64,000 bases of DNA. It comes from JANQHS01 sp965267505 (lineage in GTDB: Bacteria; Bacteroidota; Bacteroidia; Cytophagales; CCMP332). This document shows, one piece after another, positions 41,601-48,609 of this stretch (its first letter is position 1; each line of letters begins with the position of its first letter). The translations under genes were made by a program, and so were the position numbers. The DNA lies in assembly GCA_965267505.1 (NCBI GenBank), contig OZ254081.1:2728001-2792000 (forward strand). The letters are read 5' to 3'. The notes beneath the pieces were generated by a model. That model worked only from the letters and a program-made list of their open reading frames with translations, ran no database searches and was not told the origin of the DNA.

Positions 41601-44246
41601 GGAAATGGTGTTACTGGATCTGGTATCGGGGGTACGGCTGGAAACGGTGGAGGACTTCCTCAGCCTAGTGGAAATAACAGAGGTGGAGCCGGAGGAGGTT
41701 TCCTTACCGATGGTGATAATTCAGGTACCTGTGGAGCGGGATTAGAATCAGGATTAAGCTTCCTAAATGGAGGTACTGGTGGACTTACTACGGGTTGTGG
41801 TACACCTTACGCTGGTGGATTCGGTGGAGGTGGAGGAGCAATCTCCACTGGTTTCCGTGGATCCGGTGGCGGTGGTGGTTATTCAGGTGGAGGCGGAGGC
41901 CAAAACAACTCCAATACGAGTACCCATAGAGGCGGGGGCGGAGGTTCCCTCAATTCAGGTGCAAATCCTATAGGAACTCTTGCCGCTGCAGGAGAGGGAA
42001 GATTAATAATTACTCCTCTTTCATCAGGTGCGGCCAATGATATTGGTGTAGTAACTGTTGGACCAGTTGGTACTTACTGTCCCGGAGTTCAAAATGTTGA
42101 TGCCACCATCTTGAATTTTGGTATCACCCAGGTTGATTCGTTCACGGTTAACTGGGCTGTAAACGGAGCAATTCAACCCCCGGTTAACGTGGTGACTCCA
42201 TTGGATACCTTTGGAGGAACTGGTGCCACAAGCCATACACTGACTCTGGGTACCAATAACTTTGTATTTGGTCAGACCTATACACTCGAAGCTTGGTCAA
42301 CCATGCCAAACGCCATGGCAGATACTCTGACTTCAAATGATTCTTCTTCCACGACTATATTGGTGACGGTTCCTGGGGTTGCTTCAGTTAACGTAAGCAA
42401 TGTGTTGGATGTAAGCGCGAGTATTAGTTGGACTGAACTTGGCACTGCTGGACAATGGGAAATAACATACGGACCTCCGGGATTTACACCTGGATCTGCG
42501 CCTAGTGTGTTTACCAATAGCAATCCACATACTTTAACCGGGTTGATGTCCAATACTGATTATTGCGTCTACGTAAGATCTATTTGTGGTCCTGGTGATA
42601 CTTCTGCTTGGGAAGGTCCCTCTTGTTTCCTCACTTCCTGTGGACTTTTTGCTTCTCCAACATTTGAAACCTTTGATGGTCCTCAATGGACGCCAGGTGG
42701 TGCGACGGGAACCATTGACCAATGCTGGTTCAGGGATAGGACAACTGCCCCTTGGTGGAACGTAGAAGACTTGAATACCAGCTCAGGAAGCACGGGCCCT
42801 TCGGGAGATGTATCGGGAACAGGCCAATATGTCTACTTAGAAAGCTCCGGGGGTTCTACTGGTGACTCATCGGTTCTTGAAATGCCTTGGATGGATTTGG
42901 GAGCTGCGAATACTCCCCAGCTTGTATTCTATTATCACATGTATGGTTCTCAAATGGGAACTCTGAAGGCACAGGCTTCCTCAGATGGCACAAGTTGGTC
43001 TACAGTTTTCTCGATTACCGGACAGCAACAAGGTGCGTCTGCGGACCCTTGGATCAAGACGACGGTTCCATTAACCGGATTTAACAATGATACCATTAAA
43101 GTGAGATTTGTTGGAGTTAGGGGAACAGGACTGCAGAGTGATATGGCAATTGATGAGGTTAAGGTTCAGCAGGCACCTGCAAATGATCTTGAATCAAGCC
43201 AGATTCAAAATATCAGTACAGGTTGTGGGCTTACTGCAAATGAATCCTTCGTTGTTACAGTTACTAATCAAGGTTCAAATGATCAGGACACCTTTGATAT
43301 TGAATATAATCTGAATGGAGGCCCATGGATAGTTGGGGCTACCATCACTACGACTTTGGTTTCAGGAGCATCCAATAATTATACGGTTACAGGAGTTGAC
43401 CTTTCAACTCCAGGTAATTATTGTATTGAGGCCAGGGCAGTTATTCCGGTAGATGACGATCCGACCAATGATGTCACTCCTCAGGTATGTGTTCAGCACC
43501 TTACGCAGCCAAGCATTTCGTCGATCCAGGAGGGAGAGAATTGCGGAGCAGGGCCAATGACCTTATCGGTCACTTCTAATGCGGCAACTGTTGAGTGGTA
43601 TGATGATCCTGCTTTGACCAATATGGTTAATACTGGAACTACATACAGTATTGCAAATATTAGCACTACAACAACCTATTATGTTCAGGGTACCAATGCT
43701 AATGGATGTCAGACTGCTCCGGTTCAGGTTCAAGGGGTCGTAAGCACACCCGCTTCTGTTGATTATACCTTTGCGATCAATGGTGCAACCGTTGATTTCA
43801 CTTCGGCTATAAGTGGAACATTCGATAGCATATTCTGGGATTTTGGAGATCTCACTGGTAGCACTCAGTCTAACCCAAGTCATACATATTCCAGTACTCA
43901 GACCTATCTGGTGGTTCTTACCGCCTATAGTGGTTCTTGTGTATCGGATACTGCGAAAGCAATATTTGTTAATGTAGGACTTGAGGATAAAGTGTTTGGA
44001 TCAGAGATCCAGCTCTTCCCTAATCCATCTGATGGCCATATCTCTTTGAGTATTCCGTCCGGTGGAGAGGATATCATTCTCTTATTGACCGATATGGAAG
44101 GTAAGACTCTCAGTTCTCAACAACTTAAGAAGGGTGATGACCGAATTGAAGCAGATGTTTATTTCGATACTGCTCCAGGTAATTATCTTCTCAAAGTAGT
44201 TCGAGGGGAGACCTTTGCAATCAAACGGATTAGTATTATTAAATAG
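38619..44246 (+). CDS. giant modular glycine-rich surface protein with type IX sorting domain
   Basis: A 1875-residue secreted protein: signal peptide MKKLILSLTLLFPFLLKAQ, then a unique N-terminal domain. Two long modules follow (about 157-630 and 635-1135), each a CARDB-like domain, a fibronectin III domain ending PTGDTSAWAGP, and a glycine-rich domain like that of ALK/LTK receptors (ITVYGAQG then GGGGGTFIT). A third CARDB/FnIII pair lacks the glycine-rich part. A MAM-like domain (about 1345-1520), a fourth CARDB, an Ig-like domain, a PKD domain (FWDFGDLTGS) and a sorting domain (LFPNPSDGHISL to RISIIK) complete it. Probably a cell-surface or matrix adhesin. Confidence 0.88.
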   Translation: MKKLILSLTLLFPFLLKAQDYNVTLPQQCNTPNPATNETIIFPNTPANANSDATLTIVYQGDLDGGPPPGTEYLDFLDESLSLLGTTTSQTQCSGIGTFTTTIPMSNIIAWAADGQIDFTVDPGTGVNSLTNCVNGLQVGYCVTVSLQYGVSTGPNDIGVFSIDSPTVYCPGPQNVVATIINYGTNAVTSATVNWTVDGVSQTPFSFSGTLDTIGGSGSSSAQVNLGSFNFATNNPYDVVVWTSNPNGVADTVNSNDTVSMVMQSSLPPPGNISVQTLSATQATLTWSGGSNNSWLWVNVPAGNPVSGSGAPVATNSATVTGLMSETGYDFYVREVCPTGDTSAWAGPFFYITPFQCPPNAYCFLTCGATGSQGPTQSDCNTIYSGSNLNGQVTVTGGIQNWSVPSGGLYEITVYGAQGFGPFGGRGAQMSGEFLFNGGEQLKILVGQKGAPPVGAGTNQFGGGGGTFITDNANNPIIIAGGGGGSWAPNYTTTTDASIGTAGNAGMNGPGSGAGGINGLGGASSSSADGGAGLLGDGGGTAGGQAFINGGLGGLAPTNGGEGGFGGGGGASSWNNRRGGGGGGYSGGGGAGSSTTSFPEGGGGGSFNSGANQVNQAGVRFNDGVVIIKTLSSGAPNDIGVISIDSPTVFCPGPQNVVVSINNFGTNPVTSATVNWSVDGVTQTPATFSGTLDTIGGAGATTAQVVLGSFNFATNNPYDLVVWSSNPNGSTDTVGTNDTASTIIQSSLPPPSNLMTTVILGNQATVVWSGGSNNSWLYNLIPAGNPNSGSGTPVSNPTVTLQGLTPLTAYDFYVREVCPTGDTSAWAGPLSFATPFLCPQNSYCFSTCGATGQNGPSQTDANTTYAGTPLAGNVTVNNGIQFWVVPSSGVYQLNAIGAAGGGANGGLGANLTGDFTLVAGDTLLILTGQEGFDPADNSATGGGGTFVAKIDPGSAFTMFDGRKVTPLIIAGGGGGNPGVSHPDVNASTGPNGLNGNGVTGSGIGGTAGNGGGLPQPSGNNRGGAGGGFLTDGDNSGTCGAGLESGLSFLNGGTGGLTTGCGTPYAGGFGGGGGAISTGFRGSGGGGGYSGGGGGQNNSNTSTHRGGGGGSLNSGANPIGTLAAAGEGRLIITPLSSGAANDIGVVTVGPVGTYCPGVQNVDATILNFGITQVDSFTVNWAVNGAIQPPVNVVTPLDTFGGTGATSHTLTLGTNNFVFGQTYTLEAWSTMPNAMADTLTSNDSSSTTILVTVPGVASVNVSNVLDVSASISWTELGTAGQWEITYGPPGFTPGSAPSVFTNSNPHTLTGLMSNTDYCVYVRSICGPGDTSAWEGPSCFLTSCGLFASPTFETFDGPQWTPGGATGTIDQCWFRDRTTAPWWNVEDLNTSSGSTGPSGDVSGTGQYVYLESSGGSTGDSSVLEMPWMDLGAANTPQLVFYYHMYGSQMGTLKAQASSDGTSWSTVFSITGQQQGASADPWIKTTVPLTGFNNDTIKVRFVGVRGTGLQSDMAIDEVKVQQAPANDLESSQIQNISTGCGLTANESFVVTVTNQGSNDQDTFDIEYNLNGGPWIVGATITTTLVSGASNNYTVTGVDLSTPGNYCIEARAVIPVDDDPTNDVTPQVCVQHLTQPSISSIQEGENCGAGPMTLSVTSNAATVEWYDDPALTNMVNTGTTYSIANISTTTTYYVQGTNANGCQTAPVQVQGVVSTPASVDYTFAINGATVDFTSAISGTFDSIFWDFGDLTGSTQSNPSHTYSSTQTYLVVLTAYSGSCVSDTAKAIFVNVGLEDKVFGSEIQLFPNPSDGHISLSIPSGGEDIILLLTDMEGKTLSSQQLKKGDDRIEADVYFDTAPGNYLLKVVRGETFAIKRISIIK

Positions 44247-44253
44247 AATTAAG

Positions 44254-44279
44254 AGGCCGGCATTGCCGGCCTTTTTTCT
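44254..44279 (+). terminator. terminator of the giant surface-protein gene
   Basis: AGGCCGGC (44254-44261) and GCCGGCCT (44265-44272) form an eight-base-pair stem with loop ATT, followed by TTTTTCTTTT. Confidence 0.9.
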
Positions 44280-44309
44280 TTTGAGCTAATTCAGCAGAGA
44301 ATATTTTTG
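44280..44309 (+). promoter_or_regulatory. promoter of the multicopper-oxidase pair
   Basis: TTTG at 44280-44283 and TATTTTTG at 44302-44309 are separated by 18 bases, a good -33/-7 pair. The GTG start codon begins only five bases after the -7 box, so the transcript is predicted to start at or next to the codon. Confidence 0.6.
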
Positions 44310-44313
44310 CAGA

Positions 44314-45174
44314 GTGAAGATTAAATTCCTTTTAATTGGAGCACTTTATTTGTTTGTGCAATGGTCTCATGCGGATACATTTCAGGATACTTTGTTTTTT
44401 AATTCAGGGAATATCCAATTCGAAATATCTGGTCCTAGCTTTCCTTATAAGTCTTTAAACCACACTGCATCTTTTTCTCAAACAGCTGCAAGAATCCTTT
44501 TAAAACCAGGGGATAGTTTGCAATTGTTTCTGGCGAATAATGATGTTGGTCCACGTGAGTTTAAGGTAAGAGGTCAATCCATTTCTTCAGGAATAATTCC
44601 ACCGGGGGCGATGCAATTCCTTTGGTTAAGTTTTTCTCAGCCTGGGGTTTATCAATATTATGATGACATAGTAAATGGGGAGTATTTGGGTTTGACGGGT
44701 ATGATCGTTGTTTGGGATCAGGATTTCCCAGGGTTCTATTGGAGTCTGAGAGAACATCAAAGCGATCTAAACTCAATGCTAAGCTCCGGGGCTCAATTTG
44801 AATTGGATAGTTTTAAACCTGACTATTTTTCTATCAATGAATTGAGCTTTCCCGCTATTCAAAATGATTCGGCTGCTATATTGTCTGGAAACGTGGGCGA
44901 TACGATCCAAATATTCATTCAAAACAACGGGCAGTTTTCCCATTCCTTACATTTTCATGGATTCCATGTCCTTGTGGAGTATTCCTCAATAGGTTCAAAT
45001 CGGGTAGGATGGATTAAGGATACGGTTCCAATTAAACCTGGGGAAGGGCAGGTTTATACATTCATTGCAAATCAACCTGGAGAGTACCCGGTTCATGATC
45101 ATAATCTTGTGGCTACAACAATTGGAGGAAATTCTCCTGGAGGCATGCTCTTATTTTTTGAGATCTTTCCATGA
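44314..45174 (+). CDS. multicopper-oxidase-like two-cupredoxin protein lacking the type 1 copper cysteine
   Basis: A 286-residue exported protein (signal peptide to about residue 20, GALYLFVQWSHA) starting with GTG. Domain 1 (about 30-140) is a cupredoxin without histidines. Domain 2 (about 170-285) has HSLHFHGFH near 211-219 and PVHDHNLVATTIGGNSPGGM near the end, an HCHxxxH-like box in which the usual type 1 Cys is Asp. It therefore keeps four candidate histidines of a type 2/3 site but no type 1 site. No sorting domain. It overlaps the next MCO gene by ATGA, so the products probably work together. Confidence 0.8.
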   Translation: MKIKFLLIGALYLFVQWSHADTFQDTLFFNSGNIQFEISGPSFPYKSLNHTASFSQTAARILLKPGDSLQLFLANNDVGPREFKVRGQSISSGIIPPGAMQFLWLSFSQPGVYQYYDDIVNGEYLGLTGMIVVWDQDFPGFYWSLREHQSDLNSMLSSGAQFELDSFKPDYFSINELSFPAIQNDSAAILSGNVGDTIQIFIQNNGQFSHSLHFHGFHVLVEYSSIGSNRVGWIKDTVPIKPGEGQVYTFIANQPGEYPVHDHNLVATTIGGNSPGGMLLFFEIFP

Positions 45175-46367
45175 AAAGGTTCATATTCTTTGTTTCGATT
45201 CTCTCATTTAACCCGGCTTTCTCCCAGGTTAAAAGAGTATTCCATTTTGATTCTTTTATGGATGGGGTCGCGGTTCTGGAAGACGGCCAAAACTTGAATA
45301 TTTGGGGATTTGAACAATTACTTCCTGTTAATCTTAGTAAGCAGCTGCCTTCCCCTACCATTTATTGCGAGTTAGGAGATACGGTAGAGATCATCCTTGA
45401 CAATACTTCTCTAGAGGCCCATACGATCCACCTTCATGGTCTTGACGTGGACCAGGCGAATGATGGTGTTCCAAGTACATCCTTCTTTGTTCAGCCTGGC
45501 CAGCAGGGTTCCTATTCCTTTATAGCGAAATATCCAGGTAACTATCTTTACCATTGTCATGTTACTTCTGTTTTGCATGTTCAAATGGGCATGTATGGAA
45601 TGCTCATAGTTGCTCAACCCGGTGGGATCAAAGAACTATTTCCGGGTGGACCAAAGTATAACAGGGAGTATTCATGGTTGGGAGCGGACATAGATAAGTC
45701 CTGGCACGATGACTATACCACTATTGGATCATTTGTGAATTTTGAACCGGATTATTTTCAGATTTCAGGAAAGGGCGGGTCAGATTTATGGAGCGACTCA
45801 AGTTTATCTATCTATGGTGCGAGGATAAATGAACCCTTACTATTTAGAATCTTTAATGTAGGGTTTGGAAGCCAAACCTATTATTTTCCTAGTTCCATGG
45901 ATGCGTACATAAATAGTTCTGATGGAAGATTTGTTCCTCAGGTTTTAAAGGTTGATAGCCTAGTGGTTTACCCTGGGGAGAGGTTTAGTGTTCTGGGGTA
46001 CCCAAATACCATGGCACAGGATAGTATTAGAATTGATTTTAGAGATTTAAAGGAAGCCTATTGGGGATCTCAAAATATTCCTTTTGAAGTAAATGGAGTT
46101 TTTGGAATTGATCCATTGAATACTGCCAGTAAGATTCACCCCAATCCAAATAGCGGAAAATTTGATATCAAATTCCCGAACTCCGTTGTGTTTAAGAGCT
46201 TACAGGTTTTTGATTCAAAGGGTCAGGTTTGTTGGGAGTCTCAGTTTCCTGGTGAGTATATTGGTCGGGAATATGAGGTTGATTTGAGTCTAGCTCCTGG
46301 CTTATATTACCTTCGAATCAGAGCCCTATCGGGGGATTTCTTCCAAAGATTAATTATTTCAAAATAA
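45171..46367 (+). CDS. two-domain multicopper oxidase with type IX sorting domain
   Basis: A 398-residue secreted protein (signal peptide ending AFSQ). Domain 1 carries HTIHLHGLDVDQANDGVP (from about residue 84) and YHCHVTSVLHVQMGM (about 126-140), which include the type 1 copper Cys/His/Met and four histidines of the type 2/3 cluster. Domain 2 (about 170-310) is cupredoxin-like without obvious ligands. The C-terminal region from IHPNPNSGKFDI to QRLIISK is a sorting domain. It may oxidise Cu(I), iron, manganese or phenolics outside the cell. It is coupled to the preceding gene. Confidence 0.85.
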   Translation: MKRFIFFVSILSFNPAFSQVKRVFHFDSFMDGVAVLEDGQNLNIWGFEQLLPVNLSKQLPSPTIYCELGDTVEIILDNTSLEAHTIHLHGLDVDQANDGVPSTSFFVQPGQQGSYSFIAKYPGNYLYHCHVTSVLHVQMGMYGMLIVAQPGGIKELFPGGPKYNREYSWLGADIDKSWHDDYTTIGSFVNFEPDYFQISGKGGSDLWSDSSLSIYGARINEPLLFRIFNVGFGSQTYYFPSSMDAYINSSDGRFVPQVLKVDSLVVYPGERFSVLGYPNTMAQDSIRIDFRDLKEAYWGSQNIPFEVNGVFGIDPLNTASKIHPNPNSGKFDIKFPNSVVFKSLQVFDSKGQVCWESQFPGEYIGREYEVDLSLAPGLYYLRIRALSGDFFQRLIISK

Positions 46368-46464
46368 GATTCCAATTGGGAAACAAAGGTAGTTGTGCTC
46401 CGTTAAATCAGGTTTAAATGATTTTTGAGTCAAGACTTATTATTTTCGCTTCAAATATTGAACT

Positions 46465-46797
46465 ATGAGAGTTTTTCTGATTTTAGGTTTTTGTGTAATT
46501 GCTTCCTTAAGTGCTCAGGCTACTAACCACTGTCTTTTATCTGCCAATTTTTATACTCATGAAAAGCAGACCTTTGAGATTGATTGTCCCAGGGATCAGG
46601 CAACAGAGGATAGTTTCCATGCTCAAAAGTTCAAGACTTTAGCGGAGGCAATTGATTATGTTAGTGATAAGGGCTACGAGATCCAGGTAATGGCACCACA
46701 TGATATTTCTCATGCGGTTCATAATTTTATTATGGGATACTCCTTAATATTTAGAAAGGCTGATTATACCAAGCTTAAAACAAACCCTGAAGAATGA
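46465..46797 (+). CDS. hypothetical exported protein, 110 residues
   Basis: Signal peptide VFLILGFCVIASLSAQA, then a mature part of about 90 residues containing two cysteines (NHCLLSANFY and IDCPRDQ, a likely disulfide) and AEAIDYVSDKGYEIQVM. I do not recognise a family. It stands alone and shares a bidirectional terminator with the convergent hydrolase gene. Clear ATG and ordinary codon use support it as a real gene. Confidence 0.65.
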   Translation: MRVFLILGFCVIASLSAQATNHCLLSANFYTHEKQTFEIDCPRDQATEDSFHAQKFKTLAEAIDYVSDKGYEIQVMAPHDISHAVHNFIMGYSLIFRKADYTKLKTNPEE

Positions 46798-46800
46798 CAT

Positions 46801-46825
46801 AAAGCCCTCAAAGAGGGCTTTTTTT
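46801..46825. terminator. bidirectional terminator
   Basis: AAAGCCCTC (46801-46809), loop AAA, GAGGGCTTT (46813-46821) and a T run. The stem has A and T runs on both sides, so it can serve the gene on its left (plus strand) and the hydrolase gene on its right (minus strand). Confidence 0.85.
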
Positions 46826-47705
46826 ATACCAATACCGGCTCCTTAAATTGTGGCTCGGTTGCAATTAACTTTTCCGTTACCTGGTTGACCACCACCGGGT
46901 TATGAAGCATTTTGTAATGTCCAATGCCTGAGATTTCAATCAATTCTGAGCCTGGGTTGGCTTCATGAATGCTTAGTGTATTTTCAAAAGGGAGAATCTT
47001 ATCCTTTTTATCGTGAATCAGGATAAGGCTTTTGTAATTCACCTCAGTGGTCCAGTTTGGAACTGACAATGAACTCAATCTTTCATTAAGTATGTTGTTG
47101 GCGAGACTTTCTATTTTTCGATATCCCTTTTCTGAAAGGCCGATCTGATTTTGGAATTCTCTAAATAATGTATCGAAGCGGTTCGGGGAGCTAAGCATTA
47201 TCCAGTTTTTCACATAGTAGTTTGATTTCCAGAGGGCAAATGCCGAAAAGGCTGAGCCAAAGGAATGAGATACAATATCAAACGGTTTTCCATCCGAGAA
47301 ATAGTTGAAAGCTGACCTTAAGGCTTCCCGGCATACGTAAATGTTTGACTTTCTAAGTTTTGAATGCCCATGGCCCGGAAAGTCAAGGGCTACTATTCTT
47401 TTTCCTTGTTCTACCAGCTTTTTTGAGATCGAGGACATGCTCCCCGCATTTGAATCCCAGCCATGAATCAGGAAAACAAGCTCAGCATTTGGATCCCCAA
47501 GAGTGTAAGCAAAATGATCTTCCCCCTTTCCCGGAATCCTGACCTCATGGGCCGATTTGTAAAAGGGGAGTTCTCTTTTCCTAAATCGTTTTGAAGGGTT
47601 TAAAGTCCTCTGAAATAATTCAAAAGCTTGGTTTCCGGCGGATGACGGAAATATCCTAGAAAACAGGAAGAAATAACTACGAATGATTTTTAATACTAGG
47701 CTCAT
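46824..47705 (-). CDS. alpha/beta hydrolase
   Basis: A 293-residue hydrolase. HG oxyanion-region motif: LVFLIHGWDSNAGSMSS. The nucleophile elbow FDIVSHSFGSAFSAFAL contains S-H-S-F-G, a GxSxG variant with Ser in the first position. The acid lies in SLILIHDKKDKILPFENTL and the final histidine in GIGHYKMLHNP. The substrate is unknown, probably an ester or lipid. It lies directly downstream of a TetR gene, with a palindrome in the 35-base gap that matches the one before that gene, so TetR control is likely. Confidence 0.85.
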   Translation of the reverse strand: MSLVLKIIRSYFFLFSRIFPSSAGNQAFELFQRTLNPSKRFRKRELPFYKSAHEVRIPGKGEDHFAYTLGDPNAELVFLIHGWDSNAGSMSSISKKLVEQGKRIVALDFPGHGHSKLRKSNIYVCREALRSAFNYFSDGKPFDIVSHSFGSAFSAFALWKSNYYVKNWIMLSSPNRFDTLFREFQNQIGLSEKGYRKIESLANNILNERLSSLSVPNWTTEVNYKSLILIHDKKDKILPFENTLSIHEANPGSELIEISGIGHYKMLHNPVVVNQVTEKLIATEPQFKEPVLV

Positions 47706-47710
47706 CGTTA

Positions 47711-47726
47711 TATACCGATTGGTATT
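47711..47726. promoter_or_regulatory. TetR operator copy before the hydrolase gene
   Basis: TATACCGATTGGTATT has the inverted arms ATACC/GGTAT and matches the stronger palindrome at 48369-48384. It sits five bases upstream of the hydrolase ATG. Confidence 0.6.
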
Positions 47727-47740
47727 TTATTTTCAAAAAA

Positions 47741-48349
47741 TTATTTTCTTAACTCACTATCGATCATCAGATCTATATGGTCCATCATGTCGTTGGTACA
47801 ATTGGGTTCGGTTAGAATTATACCCAAAAACAGACTCCCTTCTATCATGCTGAATATTCTGTTTGCATAAACCTGGGGATCAAGATTTGCCTTTATTTCC
47901 CCCTGTTCAACTCCGGTTAATATGATGTCCACGATCTTGGATCTGATCCTGCTTGTCATTTGCTTTACTCGGGCGAACAACAGAGGATTTTGGTGATTCG
48001 AATCTACCCCTCCAGTAATAAGAGGACAGCCTCCAAAATCGACCGCATAGGCATAATACTCACGATAAAAGCTGGTTATTGCTTTCAATTGATGGATAGG
48101 GGAGCTTTCTTTTGCTACATGTGCATTCAGCTTTTTTAATACCTTTTTAAGGTTGTAATTAAAAGCCGCTAAGGCAAGCTGCTCTTTGTTTTCAAAATTG
48201 CCATAGATGGCACCTTTGCTTAAGCCGGTTGCTTTGCTTATTTCTGAAAGACTTGTAGCAGCATAACCGTTCCTGCTGAATACCGGGGCAAGGGTTTCTA
48301 ACAGGTACTCTTTTGTACGGTCTGATTTGCTTTTTACCTGATCTATCAT
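47741..48349 (-). CDS. TetR/AcrR family transcriptional regulator
   Basis: A 202-residue regulator. The HTH is at about residues 12-55: KEYLLETLAPVFSRNGYAAT, SLSEISKATGLSKGAIYGNF. The C-terminal half resembles TetR_C_11-type ligand domains (GGCPLITGGVDSNHQNPLLF, AcuR/NemR-like). Two near-identical palindromes, one over its own promoter and one before the downstream hydrolase gene, are probable binding sites. It probably represses both genes until a small molecule, perhaps a hydrolase substrate, is present. Confidence 0.9.
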   Translation of the reverse strand: MIDQVKSKSDRTKEYLLETLAPVFSRNGYAATSLSEISKATGLSKGAIYGNFENKEQLALAAFNYNLKKVLKKLNAHVAKESSPIHQLKAITSFYREYYAYAVDFGGCPLITGGVDSNHQNPLLFARVKQMTSRIRSKIVDIILTGVEQGEIKANLDPQVYANRIFSMIEGSLFLGIILTEPNCTNDMMDHIDLMIDSELRK

Positions 48350-48353
48350 TTTG

Positions 48354-48361
48354 CAAAGTTA
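48354..48361 (-). promoter_or_regulatory. -7 element of the TetR gene
   Basis: TAACTTTG on the minus strand matches TAnnTTTG and ends four bases before the ATG at 48349, so the mRNA is probably leaderless or nearly so. The operator at 48369-48384 lies in the spacer upstream of it. Confidence 0.55.
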
Positions 48362-48368
48362 ATCAAAA

Positions 48369-48384
48369 TATACCGTTCGGTATA
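48369..48384. promoter_or_regulatory. TetR operator over its own promoter
   Basis: A perfect palindrome, TATACCG-TT-CGGTATA, eight bases upstream of the -7 box of the TetR gene. It would block RNA polymerase when occupied. Half-site ATACCG recurs at 47712-47717. Confidence 0.7.
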
Positions 48385-48553
48385 AAAAGTTGATATTTAT
48401 CATTATTCTTTGATTATTTATAACCATTCTAAATTAGGATAAATGAAGGTCTACCTCATAAGAAATTGAAAGGGTATTCTACTGATAATCAGTTATCTAT
48501 ATATAGAATTAGGGAGTTATCAACATTAATTGAAAATAGTGCTACTGGGCTTG

Positions 48554-48584
48554 TTTGATGATATGGAATCCGATGTTAGATTTG
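48554..48584 (+). promoter_or_regulatory. promoter of the act-cox respiratory operon
   Basis: TTTG (48554-48557), exactly 19 bases, TAGATTTG (48577-48584): a full match to the Bacteroidota consensus TTTG-N19-TAnnTTTG. The actA ATG follows 25 bases later. Confidence 0.7.
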
Positions 48585-48609
48585 TGACGGTTTAAGAATC
48601 CATCTGCCG

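Noticed and set aside
39880..41960. Repetitive GGA/GGT tracts considered as a DNA satellite or CRISPR-like array
   Set aside because: The repeats are irregular, in frame and encode glycine-rich domains; no spacer-repeat periodicity. No CRISPR array was seen anywhere in the window.
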